Below, piece by piece: positions 24,673 to 33,619 of a stretch of DNA of 39,029 bases (within the stretch, counting starts at the first letter, position 1; each line of letters begins with the position of its first letter). The stretch covers positions 1 to 39,029 of the forward strand of contig JAQGIK010000031.1 of assembly GCA_028291265.1 (NCBI GenBank), given 5' to 3'. Made by a program: the position numbers and the translations under genes. This stretch comes from Caulobacter sp. (GTDB lineage: Bacteria; Pseudomonadota; Alphaproteobacteria; Caulobacterales; Caulobacteraceae). The notes under the pieces are model-generated. The model had not been told where the DNA came from, searched no databases, and worked only from the letters and a program-made list of their open reading frames with translations.

Positions 24673-25947
24673 ATGACCCGCCGAGACATCCTCACCGCCG
24701 CCGCCGCGACCGCCGCAGCCGTCGCCCTCCCCGCCCATTCTCAGGCAAAGGGGGCCGCGCAACACCAGCAGATCGTCGAACTGCGCCGGTACGCCATGAA
24801 CAAGGGCCGCCGCGACGACCTCATCGCCCTGTTCGAGGAACGGTTCATCGAGAGCCAGGAGGCGCTCGGCGCTACGGTGCTGGGAACCTTCCGCGACCTC
24901 GACAACCCCGACCGCTTCGTCTGGCTGCGCGGCTTTCCGGACCCGCAGACCCGCCACGACGCCCTCGACGGCTTCTACACCGGCCCCGTCTGGCAGGCGA
25001 ACCGCACCGCCGCCAACGCCACCATCGCCGACTCCGACAACGTCCTGCAGCTTGCCCCCGTCGGCGCCGGCTTCGACCTTGCCGGCCTGACCCGCGCGCC
25101 GGTCGGGGCGGCGACGCGGTCGACCGCCGTCATCGCCGCCACGATCTGCCCGATCGCCAGGGGCCAGGAAGCCGCCTTCACCGCCGTCTTCGCCCGCGAC
25201 ATCGCCCCGGTGCTGGTCGCCGCCGGGGCCCCGGCCATCGCCGTCTTCGCCAGCGATCCGCAGCCCAACAGCTACCCCCGCCTGCCGATCCGCGAGGACG
25301 TCACCGCCTTCATCTGGTTCCAGGCCTTCCCGCATGAGGCGGCCCAGCGGCTGTTCGCCGAGGGTCCCGGGGCCGCCTTCTACCGCGGCCTCGCACCGCG
25401 CCTCACCGGCCCCATGGAGGTGCTGCGTCTGCAGCCGACCGCCCGCTCGCTGATCCAGGGCCCGCCCGTCCCGGCCGACGGGCGAAAGGACTTCGACTTC
25501 CTGATCGGCTCCTGGCGGGTCAGGCACAGCCGCCTGAAGGCCCGCCTGGCCGGCTCGACCGACTGGGAAGACTTCGAGGGCTGGTGCCAGTGCCGCAAGA
25601 CCATGGGCGGCCTGGGCAATTTCGACGACAACATCCTCAACATTCCGGCCGGGGCCTACGGCGCCGCCGGCGTCCGCCGGTTCGATCCGAAGCTGAACCG
25701 CTGGTCGATCTGGTGGCTCGACGCCCGCTACCCCAGCATCGAGCCGCCGGTGAACGGCGGCTTCAAGGACGGCGTCGGGACCTTCACCGGCGAGGACGTC
25801 TTCGAGGGCAGACCCATCGTCGTCCGCTTCATGTGGTCGAAGATCACCGCCACCACCGCCCACTGGTCCCAGGCCTTCTCGCCGGACAACGGCAAGACCT
25901 GGGAAGTGAACTGGGACATGGATTTCGAACGGGTCAGTTGGGGCTGA
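24673..25947 (+). CDS. Exported NIPSNAP-family / DUF1579-like fusion protein
   Basis: This 424-residue protein starts at ATG 24673 behind a full AGGAGG six bases upstream. Its N-terminus (TRRDILTAAAATAAAV, cleavage near SQA) looks like a short Tat signal. Residues 33-255 resemble two NIPSNAP-like ferredoxin folds (VELRRYAMNKGRRDDL; FIWFQAFPHEAAQRLF). Residues 275-424 resemble DUF1579 or a related lipocalin-like domain (DFDFLIGSWRVRHSRLKARL, W/F-rich strands). No catalytic residues can be assigned. Control by the divergent WYL regulator is likely. A TonB receptor follows 137 bases downstream on the same strand, so the two may serve one uptake or detoxification pathway. Confidence 0.8.
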   Translation: MTRRDILTAAAATAAAVALPAHSQAKGAAQHQQIVELRRYAMNKGRRDDLIALFEERFIESQEALGATVLGTFRDLDNPDRFVWLRGFPDPQTRHDALDGFYTGPVWQANRTAANATIADSDNVLQLAPVGAGFDLAGLTRAPVGAATRSTAVIAATICPIARGQEAAFTAVFARDIAPVLVAAGAPAIAVFASDPQPNSYPRLPIREDVTAFIWFQAFPHEAAQRLFAEGPGAAFYRGLAPRLTGPMEVLRLQPTARSLIQGPPVPADGRKDFDFLIGSWRVRHSRLKARLAGSTDWEDFEGWCQCRKTMGGLGNFDDNILNIPAGAYGAAGVRRFDPKLNRWSIWWLDARYPSIEPPVNGGFKDGVGTFTGEDVFEGRPIVVRFMWSKITATTAHWSQAFSPDNGKTWEVNWDMDFERVSWG

Positions 25948-26084
25948 AAACCCCGTCGCCGCTGGGGAAGTGTCGCAGCCCCCCTATCACTTTCGACAGC
26001 TTGTTCCGCCCCGGCCGAACCCTATGGCTTGCCCAGCAAAACAGAACGCTGGGCAAACCGCGTTCGCAGAGGGAGGTCGAAAAA

Positions 26085-28520
26085 ATGGTTCGGACGCAAG
26101 GATTGCGCGCTGCTCTGGCGCTGGGCGTGTCGCTGACGGCGATGTGGGCGGCCACGCCGTCTCTGGCCCAGGAGCCGACGGCCTCGTCCGACACCGAGGT
26201 CGACGCCCTGGTGGTCACCGCCAACCGCCGCGAGGAGGCGATCAACGACGTCCCCATGGCCATCCAGGCCTTCGGCGGCGAACAGCTGGAGCAGCTGCGC
26301 GTCACCGACGTGAAGGACCTCTCGACCATCGTGCCGAGCTTCACCGTCTCGCGGTCCTACCAGGGCGTGCCGACCTACACGCTGCGCGGCATTGGCTTCA
26401 ACACCATCAACATGTCGGCCACCTCGACGGTCGGCACCTATGTCGACGAGGTCGCCTACCCCTATCCAATCATGAACAGCGGCCCGGTCTTCGACCTCGA
26501 GCGGGTGGAAGTGCTCAAGGGTCCGCAAGGCACGCTGTTCGGCCGCAACACCACGGCCGGCCTGATCAACTTCGTCACCGCCAAGCCGTCCGACGAGTTC
26601 GAAGCCCGGATCAGCGCCGAGGTCGGCAGCTACGCCACCCACAACTTCGAAGGCATGATCAGCGGCCCCTGGGGCGACAGGATGCAGGCCCGCATCGCCT
26701 TCCGCACCGAGGACAGCGACGAGGGCTGGCAGGAGTCGGTCAGCCGCAACGACAGCCTCGGCGAACAGCACCGCTACGGCCTGCGCGCCGGCATCAGCTT
26801 CCAGCCGTCCGACAGCTGGGACATCGACCTCAGCTACAACGGCTGGTGGAACAAGTCCGACACGCTTGCCGCCCAGGCCGTCGGCTTCACCCCGGCCACC
26901 GCCGCCAGCCCGTTCAACGCCCCCGGCATCGTCGCCTTCGTGAACTCCAGGCCGTTCGACGACGCCCGCGACGCCGACTGGGCGCCGGACGCCCGCCGGA
27001 TGACCGACATCGGCACGGGCCTGGGCATCCACAAGCCGTTGCAGGAGGACTCCACCTTCGCCGGCTACAAGCTGCGGGCCGCCTGGGAGGTCAACGACAG
27101 CCTGCGGATCGTCTCGCTGACCAGCTACAACGACCTCAAGCGCCAGGCGGTCAACGACTGGTCGGGCGCCCCTTATGAAGTGCTGATCCAGGACGCCTAC
27201 GGGACCATCACCTCCTTCGCCCAGGAACTGCGGGTCGAGGGCAATGCCTCCTTCGTCGACTGGATGGTCGGCGGCTACTGGGCCAGCGACGATATTCTCG
27301 ACAGCAATCGCACCATCCTGCAGGACAACGCCAACGTCGGCCTGATCCGCTTCTACACCTCGACCCTGCTGGCCAGCCCGTTCAACAGCGGGGGCTACAC
27401 GGCGCTGCAGGCCAGCCAAGCCTTCCGCACCTTCGTCGACGAGGGGAATATCGACACCACCACGGCCAGCCTGTTCGCCAACGCCGACTGGAAACTGTCC
27501 GACCAGTTCAAACTGACCACCGGCGTGCGCTGGACCCGCGACACCCAGGACTACGAGGGCTGCTCGCACGACTTCAACGGCAACATGCTGCCCAACGTCA
27601 ACATCACCAACCGGGCGCTGTTCTTCGGGGTCTACGGCCTGGTGGCGCCGATCACGCAAGGGCAGTGCAACACCTTCAACCCGAACACCGCCAAGTTCGG
27701 CCTGGTGACCTCGTCCCTCGACGAGCACAACGTCGCCTGGCGGCTGGCGCTGAACTGGACGCCGACCGACGACATCCTGGTCTTCGCCTCGGCCAGCCGC
27801 GGGGCCAAGGCCGGCGCCACCCCGATCAACGCCGCCAACATCTCGACCCAGAACGCCCCGGCCAAACAGGAAATTTTGCAGGCTTACGAGGTGGGCATCA
27901 AAGCCGGCCTGTTCGAGCGCCGGGTCCAGGCCAACGTCTCGGCCTTCTACTACGACTACGAGGACAAGCAGCTCAGCGTCTACTTCGCCGACCCGATCTA
28001 CACGGCCCTGGCGCGGCTCAACAACGTGCCGGAATCGCGGGCTTACGGCATCGACGGCGACGTTACCTGGCGGGTCACCCCCAACCTGACCGCCATGGCC
28101 AGCGCCACCTGGCTGGAGACCGAGGTCATCGGCTACACCGGCGTCAACTCGGCCGGCCTGGCCCAGGACTTCGACGGCGCCCAGTTCCTCTACAGCCCGA
28201 AATACAGCACCAGCTTCACGCTGATCTACGACGGCGAGATCAACGACGCGCTCGGCTTCCAGGCGGCCGTCAACGGCCGCTGGCAGTCGGAAAGCCACGC
28301 CGACCTGGAAGGCAACCCGCTGTTCGACATCCCCGAATACGGCCTGCTCAACGCCAGCCTCGGCATCCATGCGGTCAACGACCGCTGGGCCGTCCAGCTC
28401 TACGGCCGCAACCTGACCGACGAATATTTCTACCCGGCGGTCAGCAGCAACGCCAACACCGTCGTCCGCTTCCCCGGCGCCCCCCGCACCTGGGGGTTGT
28501 CGCTCACTCTGAAGTACTAG
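26085..28520 (+). CDS. TonB-dependent outer-membrane receptor
   Basis: I chose ATG 26085 because GAGGGAGG lies about 10 bases upstream and a signal peptide follows (LRAALALGVSLTAMWAATPSLAQ). The frame is open far upstream but overlaps the NIPSNAP-fusion gene there. The product is 811 residues. A TonB-box-like DALVVTANRREE is followed by a plug with VPMAIQAFGG, LRGIGF and LERVEVLKGPQGTLFGRNTT. The C-terminal barrel ends LSLTLKY with a terminal aromatic residue as the assembly signal. Sequence type is like the receptor at 17.9-20.8 kb, but the two differ throughout. The substrate is unknown. It is followed by a very strong terminator. Confidence 0.93.
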   Translation: MVRTQGLRAALALGVSLTAMWAATPSLAQEPTASSDTEVDALVVTANRREEAINDVPMAIQAFGGEQLEQLRVTDVKDLSTIVPSFTVSRSYQGVPTYTLRGIGFNTINMSATSTVGTYVDEVAYPYPIMNSGPVFDLERVEVLKGPQGTLFGRNTTAGLINFVTAKPSDEFEARISAEVGSYATHNFEGMISGPWGDRMQARIAFRTEDSDEGWQESVSRNDSLGEQHRYGLRAGISFQPSDSWDIDLSYNGWWNKSDTLAAQAVGFTPATAASPFNAPGIVAFVNSRPFDDARDADWAPDARRMTDIGTGLGIHKPLQEDSTFAGYKLRAAWEVNDSLRIVSLTSYNDLKRQAVNDWSGAPYEVLIQDAYGTITSFAQELRVEGNASFVDWMVGGYWASDDILDSNRTILQDNANVGLIRFYTSTLLASPFNSGGYTALQASQAFRTFVDEGNIDTTTASLFANADWKLSDQFKLTTGVRWTRDTQDYEGCSHDFNGNMLPNVNITNRALFFGVYGLVAPITQGQCNTFNPNTAKFGLVTSSLDEHNVAWRLALNWTPTDDILVFASASRGAKAGATPINAANISTQNAPAKQEILQAYEVGIKAGLFERRVQANVSAFYYDYEDKQLSVYFADPIYTALARLNNVPESRAYGIDGDVTWRVTPNLTAMASATWLETEVIGYTGVNSAGLAQDFDGAQFLYSPKYSTSFTLIYDGEINDALGFQAAVNGRWQSESHADLEGNPLFDIPEYGLLNASLGIHAVNDRWAVQLYGRNLTDEYFYPAVSSNANTVVRFPGAPRTWGLSLTLKY

Positions 28521-28552
28521 GCCTTGAGCCCAGCCGGGTTCGAAACCATCTC

Positions 28553-28584
28553 AGCTCCACCGGGTTCAGCCCGGTGGAGCTTTT
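28553..28584 (+). terminator. Terminator hairpin that also contains the thioredoxin ribosome binding site
   Basis: The arms AGCTCCACCGGG (28553-28564) and CCCGGTGGAGCT (28570-28581) form a perfect 12-base-pair stem with a TTCAG loop, followed by TTTT. The 3' arm contains GGTGGAG, the only good ribosome binding site for the thioredoxin ATG at 28586. The T-run ends two bases before that ATG. Confidence 0.88.
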
Positions 28585-28585
28585 C

Positions 28586-29056
28586 ATGACCGACACCACC
28601 GCCGCCACCGACACCCCCATCGAGACTGTCGTCATCGCCTGCCCGGCCGACGCCGCCCTCAACCGCGTTCCCAAGGCCAGGCTCGGATCCGCCCCCAAAT
28701 GCGGCGTCTGCAAGAGCCCGCTGTTCGCCGGCAAGCCCGTCGAACTCACCGCCGCCAGCTTCGACCGCCACGCGAAATCCTCCGACCTGCCGCTGCTGGT
28801 CGACTTCTGGGCCGCCTGGTGCGGGCCCTGCCAGGCCATGGCCCCGGCCTTCGCCAAGGCCGCCGGCCAGCTCGAACCCGACGTCCGCCTCGGCAAGCTC
28901 GACACCGAGGCCCAGCAGGCCCTCGCCGGCCGCTACAACATCCGCTCCATCCCGACCATGATCCTGTTCCACAAGGGCCGCGAGATCGCCCGCACCAGCG
29001 GGGCCCTGCCGGCCGAGGCCATCGTGCAGTGGGCAAGGGCCAACCTTCCGCGCTAG
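28586..29056 (+). CDS. Thioredoxin-2-like protein with N-terminal zinc-ribbon remnant
   Basis: This 156-residue protein is a thiol-disulphide reductase of the TrxC (thioredoxin 2) type. Residues 17-50 correspond to the zinc ribbon of TrxC. The second pair CGVC (Cys39, Cys42) is intact, but the first pair reads CPAD (Cys19, Asp22) where E. coli TrxC has CTHC. NRVP and LFAGKPVEL around it match the family. The catalytic site WCGPC (Cys79, Cys82) and the cis-proline in SIPTMI are intact. The start is ATG 28586 with GGTGGAG upstream, which lies inside a terminator stem. The VOC gene begins 10 bases after the stop, so the two are probably one transcript. Confidence 0.92.
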   Translation: MTDTTAATDTPIETVVIACPADAALNRVPKARLGSAPKCGVCKSPLFAGKPVELTAASFDRHAKSSDLPLLVDFWAAWCGPCQAMAPAFAKAAGQLEPDVRLGKLDTEAQQALAGRYNIRSIPTMILFHKGREIARTSGALPAEAIVQWARANLPR

Positions 29057-29066
29057 GTTGCGCGCC

Positions 29067-29459
29067 ATGACCAACATCCTTCCCTTCCTGATGTTCGAGG
29101 GCCGGGCCGAGGAGGCGATGCGCTTCTACGCCGGCCTGTTCCCGGACGCCTCCATCGATGAGGTGAATCCCTGGCCGCCGGGCAGCCCCGGCAAGCCCGG
29201 AACCATCATGACCGCCCGCTTCACCCTGGCCGGTCAGAGCTTCATGGTCACCGACAGCTCGGTGAACCACGCCTTCACCTTCACCCCCTCGGTCAGCTTC
29301 TTCGTCAACGTCGACGACTTGGCCCAGCTGGAGCACTTGGCGGCGGAACTTGGCCAGGGCGGCCAGGTGCTCATGGGCATCGGAAGTTACGGCTTTTCCC
29401 AGCGCTTCACATGGCTCAACGACCGCTTCGGCGTCTCCTGGCAGATCAACCTGCCCTGA
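29067..29459 (+). CDS. VOC / PhnB-like family protein
   Basis: The 130 residues form a small VOC-fold protein of the PhnB/DUF1338-like group. Visible features are ILPFLMFEGRAEEAMRFY at the start, LFPDASIDEV, FMVTDS, a FFVNVDDLAQLE segment and FGVSWQIN at the end. Members are often annotated as 3-demethylubiquinone methyltransferase-like, but that activity is not shown here. ATG 29067 is preferred over the upstream TTG 29058 because the fold starts there. It ends 22 bases before the convergent stop of the oxidoreductase. Confidence 0.85.
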   Translation: MTNILPFLMFEGRAEEAMRFYAGLFPDASIDEVNPWPPGSPGKPGTIMTARFTLAGQSFMVTDSSVNHAFTFTPSVSFFVNVDDLAQLEHLAAELGQGGQVLMGIGSYGFSQRFTWLNDRFGVSWQINLP

Positions 29460-29481
29460 CGGCGGCCGAGGTGGCGAGCCG

Positions 29482-32400
29482 CTACGCCGCCGCCTTCTTC
29501 TCCCGTTGCGCCCAGAGCGCGGCTTCCTCGCGCTCGGCGACCTTGACGCTGGCTTCCTTCACATGGCCGAAGCCGCGGATCTTGTCCGGGATGGCGGCGA
29601 TGCGGGCAGCGAGCGGCAGGTGATCGGCGTCGAGGCCGGTCAGCAGGCGGTCGAGGCCCGCTTCGTAGCTGGCGATCAGGCCGCGTTCCATGCGCCGTTC
29701 CTCGCTCATGCCTGCGATGTCGAAGGGACCGCCGCGCAGGCCCTTCATCTTCGCCAGGATCGGGAACAGGATGGTCAGCACCCAGCCGCCCAGCGCGATC
29801 TTCTGCGGCTTGCCGTCCGGGCCCTTGGGGGCGATCCACGGCGGGGAGAGCCAGACCTTGGCCTTGCCGCCCTTGAACACGGCCGCCAGCTCCTTGCCGA
29901 AGCGGCCGTCGGTGTAGAGGCGGGCGACCTCGTACTCGTCCTTGTAGGCCATCAGCTTGTAGAGGTTGACGGCCACGGCGCGGGTCAGGGCCTCGCCGTC
30001 ATTGAGGGCGGTCTCGGCGGCGCGGACCTGGGCCACCCGCTTGGCGTAGCGGTCGGAATAGGCCTGGTTCTGGTAGCCGACCAGCTCGGCCGTGCGGTGG
30101 GCGATCAGGTCCTCCAGCGGCATGGTTTCCGGGGTCGGGGTGACGTCTTCCGGCAGGCCCTTGAAGGCCTCGTCGACGGCCGCCTTCCGGCCGACCTCGA
30201 AGGCCTGCATGTTGGCCTCGGCGTCGACGCCGTTCAGCTTGATGGCCCGGTACATGGCGCGGCTGGAGACCGGGATGACGCCCTTTTGCCAGGCGAAGCC
30301 CAGCATGATCATGTTGGCATAGATCTCGTCGCCCAGCTTGTGCAGCGACAGGGCCTGCGACGGACAGGCGTTGTAATCCTTCGTCGCGCCCTTGATGCGG
30401 CGGGCCATGCCGGCGGTGTCGTAGCGGACGTCGCGGTTGGTCACGAAGTCGGCGGTCGGCGAGAAGTCGGCGTTGCCGAAGGCGACCGTCTTCTGCTTCG
30501 AGAACAGGGCCAGGGCTTCGGGGCTGGCGGCGACCAGCAGGTCGCAGGCGATCAGCACATCGGCGCTGGCCGCCGGCACGCGGCCGCCGACGATGGTGGT
30601 CTCGGTCTCGCCGATCTTGACGTGGCTGAAGACCGAGCCGCCCTTTTGGGCCAGACCGGTCATGTCCACGACGCTGGCGCTGCGGCCATCTACGTGGGCC
30701 GCCATGGCCAGGATCGAGGCGACGGTGGTGACGCCGGTGCCGCCGATGCCGGTGAACAGGATACGGCGCACACCCTCGACCGGCTCGAACACCGGCAGCG
30801 GGGTGGAGTCCGCGGTTAGAGCAGGAAGTTTCTTGCCCTGCGGGTTCTCGGCCCCGTCGAGGGTGATGAAGCTGGGGCAGAAGCCGTCGACGCAGGAATA
30901 GTCCTGGTTACAGGTCGACTGGTTGATCGCCCGCTTGCGGCCGAACTCGGTGTTCTTGGGCTCGACCGAGACGCAGTTGGATTTCTTCGAACAGTCGCCG
31001 CAGCCCTCGCAAACCAGCGGGTTGATGAACACCCGGGTCGTCGCCCTGGGCATCAGGCCGCGTTTGCGGCGGCGGCGCTTTTCGGTGGCGCAGGTCTGGT
31101 CGTAGAGGAGGACGGTGACGCCCTCCGTCTCGCGCAGCTCTTCCTGGACCCTGGTCAGCTCCTTGCGCGGGAAGATCTGGACGTTGGGGGCGAGGTCGGT
31201 GACGCCCTCATAGCGCTCGATCTCGTCGACGACGATGACGGTCTTGGTGACGCCCTCGGCCGCCAGCTGGCGGGTGATCTGGGCCGGGGTGAAGCCGCTT
31301 TCGGCGGTCTGGCCGCCGGTCATGGCCACGGCGTCGTTGAACAGCAGCTTGTAGGTGATGTTGGCCTTGGCCGCGATCGCGCCCCGGATCGCCAGCGAGC
31401 CGCTGTGGTTGTAGGTGCCGTCGCCAAGATTCTGGAAGACGTGCTTTTCGGTGGTGAACGGCGAGGCCCCCACCCAGGTCAGCCCCTCGCCGCCCATGTG
31501 GGTGTTGAGGTCGGTCATCGGGTCGTTGAACCCGGCCATGTAGTGACAGCCGATACCGGCCAGGGCCCGGCTGCCGTCCGGCACCCGGGTCGAGGTGTTG
31601 TGCGGACAGCCCGAGCAGAAGAACGGTTTGCGCTGCTGGTCGCTGGCCAGGCTGATGGCTGCGACGCCGGCGGCCGAAACGCGGTCGAGGTAGGCCGAGG
31701 CCCGCTCCTTGGCCGGACCGGCCGGCAGGCGGCTGTAGAGGTCGAGTGCGATGGCGGCCACGGTCAGGCTGCCGGTGTCCTCCATCAGCCGGTCGCCCTG
31801 TTCGTTGAACTTGCCGACGATGGTCGGACGGGCGTGGGCCGGCAGGTCGTACAGCGCGGCCCGGGCCTGCGGCTCGATCAGGGCGCGCTTGTGCTCGATG
31901 ACCATCAGGGTCTCGAGGCCCGCGGCGAAGCTGCGCAGCCCCTGCGGCTCCAGCGGCCAGGGCATGCCGACCTTGTAGATCGAGATACCCATGGCGGCCG
32001 CTTCGTCGAGGGTGATGTTCATCGCCTGGAAGGCTTCGAGCACATCCTTGTAGGCCTGGCCCTGGCAGACGATGCCGAGGCGCGGCTGGCGGGCGGCGAG
32101 CACCACCTTGTCGATGTTGTTGGCGCGGGCGAAGGCGAGCGCGGCCGGGATCTTGTGATTGCGGAGACGGGTCTCCTTCTCCAGCGGCTGGTCCTTGGTG
32201 CGGATGTGCAGCCCGCCCGGAGGCATCGGGAATTCGGGGATGACGTGGTGGTGGCGGTCCAGCGACACATCGATGGTGACGCCGCTGTCCATGGTGTCGG
32301 CCAGGGCGATCATCCCGACCCACAGGCCCGAGAAGCGCGACATCGAAATACCGAGCAGGCCGTAGTCGAGCACTTCCTGCACATCGGCCGGCGACAGCAC

Positions 32401-32907
32401 CGGCATCTCGAAGTCCTGGAAGGCGAACTCCGATTGGCTGGGCAGCGTGGAGGATTTGCAGTTGTGGTCGTCGCCGGCGATGGCCAGGACGCCGCCCTTG
32501 GGCATGACGCCGGCGAAGTTGGCGTGCTTGAAGACATCGCCCGTCCGGTCGACGCCGGGGGCCTTGCCGTACCACAGGCCGTAGACGCCATCGAACTTGG
32601 CGCCGGGGAACAGGTTGGCCTGCTGGCTGCCCCAGACGGCGGTGGCCGCGAGGTCTTCGTTGAGGCCTTCCTGGAAGACGACTTCGTGCGCGGTAAGCAG
32701 CTTGCGGGACCGCGCGGCCTGCTGGTCGAGGCCGCCGAGGGGGCTGCCGCGATAGCCGGAAACATAGCCAGCGGTGTTCAGTCCATCCCGCACATCGAGG
32801 CGCCGACGGTCGAGCATGACGCGGATAAGCGCCTGCACGCCGGTGATGAAGGCGCGACCATCTTCTAGAAGATATTTGTCGTCCAACGTCACTTCTGAGT
32901 GGCGCAT
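29482..32907 (-). CDS. Indolepyruvate ferredoxin oxidoreductase, single-chain
   Basis: This 1141-residue enzyme decarboxylates aryl pyruvates (indolepyruvate and related) to acyl-CoA using thiamine diphosphate and an iron-sulphur relay, in aromatic amino-acid breakdown. It is a fused alpha and beta subunit type. The N-terminal pyrimidine-binding domain shows GYVSGYRGSPLGGLDQ and AVWGSQQANLFPGAK. GCPHNTSTRVPDGS and the GDGTYNHSG segment form the thiamine diphosphate-binding region. Cysteines at about 630-685 (CEGCGDCSKKSNC, then CNQDYSCVDGFC) bind clusters. The C-terminal gamma-type domain begins ILFTGIGGTGVTT. Length is typical for the fused enzyme. It is divergent from an AsnC/Lrp gene. Confidence 0.95.
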   Translation of the reverse strand: MRHSEVTLDDKYLLEDGRAFITGVQALIRVMLDRRRLDVRDGLNTAGYVSGYRGSPLGGLDQQAARSRKLLTAHEVVFQEGLNEDLAATAVWGSQQANLFPGAKFDGVYGLWYGKAPGVDRTGDVFKHANFAGVMPKGGVLAIAGDDHNCKSSTLPSQSEFAFQDFEMPVLSPADVQEVLDYGLLGISMSRFSGLWVGMIALADTMDSGVTIDVSLDRHHHVIPEFPMPPGGLHIRTKDQPLEKETRLRNHKIPAALAFARANNIDKVVLAARQPRLGIVCQGQAYKDVLEAFQAMNITLDEAAAMGISIYKVGMPWPLEPQGLRSFAAGLETLMVIEHKRALIEPQARAALYDLPAHARPTIVGKFNEQGDRLMEDTGSLTVAAIALDLYSRLPAGPAKERASAYLDRVSAAGVAAISLASDQQRKPFFCSGCPHNTSTRVPDGSRALAGIGCHYMAGFNDPMTDLNTHMGGEGLTWVGASPFTTEKHVFQNLGDGTYNHSGSLAIRGAIAAKANITYKLLFNDAVAMTGGQTAESGFTPAQITRQLAAEGVTKTVIVVDEIERYEGVTDLAPNVQIFPRKELTRVQEELRETEGVTVLLYDQTCATEKRRRRKRGLMPRATTRVFINPLVCEGCGDCSKKSNCVSVEPKNTEFGRKRAINQSTCNQDYSCVDGFCPSFITLDGAENPQGKKLPALTADSTPLPVFEPVEGVRRILFTGIGGTGVTTVASILAMAAHVDGRSASVVDMTGLAQKGGSVFSHVKIGETETTIVGGRVPAASADVLIACDLLVAASPEALALFSKQKTVAFGNADFSPTADFVTNRDVRYDTAGMARRIKGATKDYNACPSQALSLHKLGDEIYANMIMLGFAWQKGVIPVSSRAMYRAIKLNGVDAEANMQAFEVGRKAAVDEAFKGLPEDVTPTPETMPLEDLIAHRTAELVGYQNQAYSDRYAKRVAQVRAAETALNDGEALTRAVAVNLYKLMAYKDEYEVARLYTDGRFGKELAAVFKGGKAKVWLSPPWIAPKGPDGKPQKIALGGWVLTILFPILAKMKGLRGGPFDIAGMSEERRMERGLIASYEAGLDRLLTGLDADHLPLAARIAAIPDKIRGFGHVKEASVKVAEREEAALWAQREKKAAA

Positions 32908-32940
32908 TGAAAAATCTTTCCTGCGGGAAGGGCTAGTGCG

Positions 32941-32979
32941 CTTGCAAGATCATATAAGTCCGGAGAAAATGTTTGCCAA
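32941..32979 (-). promoter_or_regulatory. Candidate promoter and palindrome of the oxidoreductase gene
   Basis: On the minus strand TTGGCA (32979-32974) is followed after 17 bases by TATATG (32956-32951), with TATGAT two bases on. The perfect palindrome CTTGCAAG at 32941-32948 lies about where transcription would begin. This is a reasonable operator for the divergent AsnC-type regulator. Confidence 0.5.
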
Positions 32980-33050
32980 AGCCATGCCCGAACAGGGGCA
33001 TGAGTCGGCAAGAACGGGGCGGTTTTAGCCCCTCCAGGGGGAACAATAGT

Positions 33051-33548
33051 TTGTCAGAGCCTCTCGACGCAGTTGACGCAAAGATTCTCGATCTGATCCA
33101 GCACGACGCCGGTCTGTCGGTGGCCGAGATCGCCGAGCGCGTCGGCCTCAGTTCGAGCCCCTGCTGGCGCCGCATCAAGCGCCTGGAGGACGCCGGCGTC
33201 ATCCAGCGGCGGGTGACCATCCTCGACCGTGAACTGCTGGGCCTGGCCTTCGAGGTGTACTGCACCGTCAAGCTCTCCCTTCCGACCAAGGAAAACCTTG
33301 AGCGCTTCGAAGGCTCCGTCCTCAAATGGCCGGAGGTGGTGCAATGCGCCACGGTCACCGGCGCCGCCGACTACGAGATGCGCATCGTCACCCGCGACAT
33401 GCACGCCTTCGACGACTTCCTGCGCGACAAGATCCTGTCGCTGGGCCTGGTCTCCAACATCGAGAGCCGCATCGTCATCCGTGGCGTCAAGAACAGCACC
33501 GCCGTGCCGCTGGGGCTGGTCAGCCCGTATGTGAGCCCGCACGGCTAA
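33051..33548 (+). CDS. AsnC/Lrp family transcriptional regulator
   Basis: The product has an N-terminal winged helix (LDAVDAKILDLIQHDAGLSVAEIAERVGLS, then SPCWRRIKRLEDAGVI) and a C-terminal ligand-binding RAM domain (EVVQCATVTGAADYEMRIV). I prefer TTG 33051, with AGGGGG about 10 bases upstream, giving 165 residues. The in-frame ATG 33000 has its G-run too close and adds unrelated residues. It is divergent from the indolepyruvate oxidoreductase, so it most likely senses an amino acid such as tryptophan or phenylalanine and controls that gene; the ligand is inference. Confidence 0.9.
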   Translation: MSEPLDAVDAKILDLIQHDAGLSVAEIAERVGLSSSPCWRRIKRLEDAGVIQRRVTILDRELLGLAFEVYCTVKLSLPTKENLERFEGSVLKWPEVVQCATVTGAADYEMRIVTRDMHAFDDFLRDKILSLGLVSNIESRIVIRGVKNSTAVPLGLVSPYVSPHG

Positions 33549-33619
33549 GCATTACCGATCGTTAGTTTGCTGAACGGCGCTCCTTGACGCAGGCTCTCCT
33601 CCGAACTGGGGGGCCCACC

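Noticed and set aside
25584..26084. N-terminal extension of the second TonB receptor frame
   Set aside because: It overlaps the end of the NIPSNAP fusion gene in another frame. The ribosome binding site and signal peptide point to ATG 26085.
26022..28370. Minus-strand frame of about 780 codons opposite the second TonB receptor
   Set aside because: The receptor motifs on the plus strand are unambiguous and the antisense product is low-complexity.
29459..29491. GGCGGC/GCCGCC pairing between convergent VOC and oxidoreductase genes
   Set aside because: The arms overlap coding sequence rich in these triplets and no T-run follows on either strand, so chance pairing is likely.
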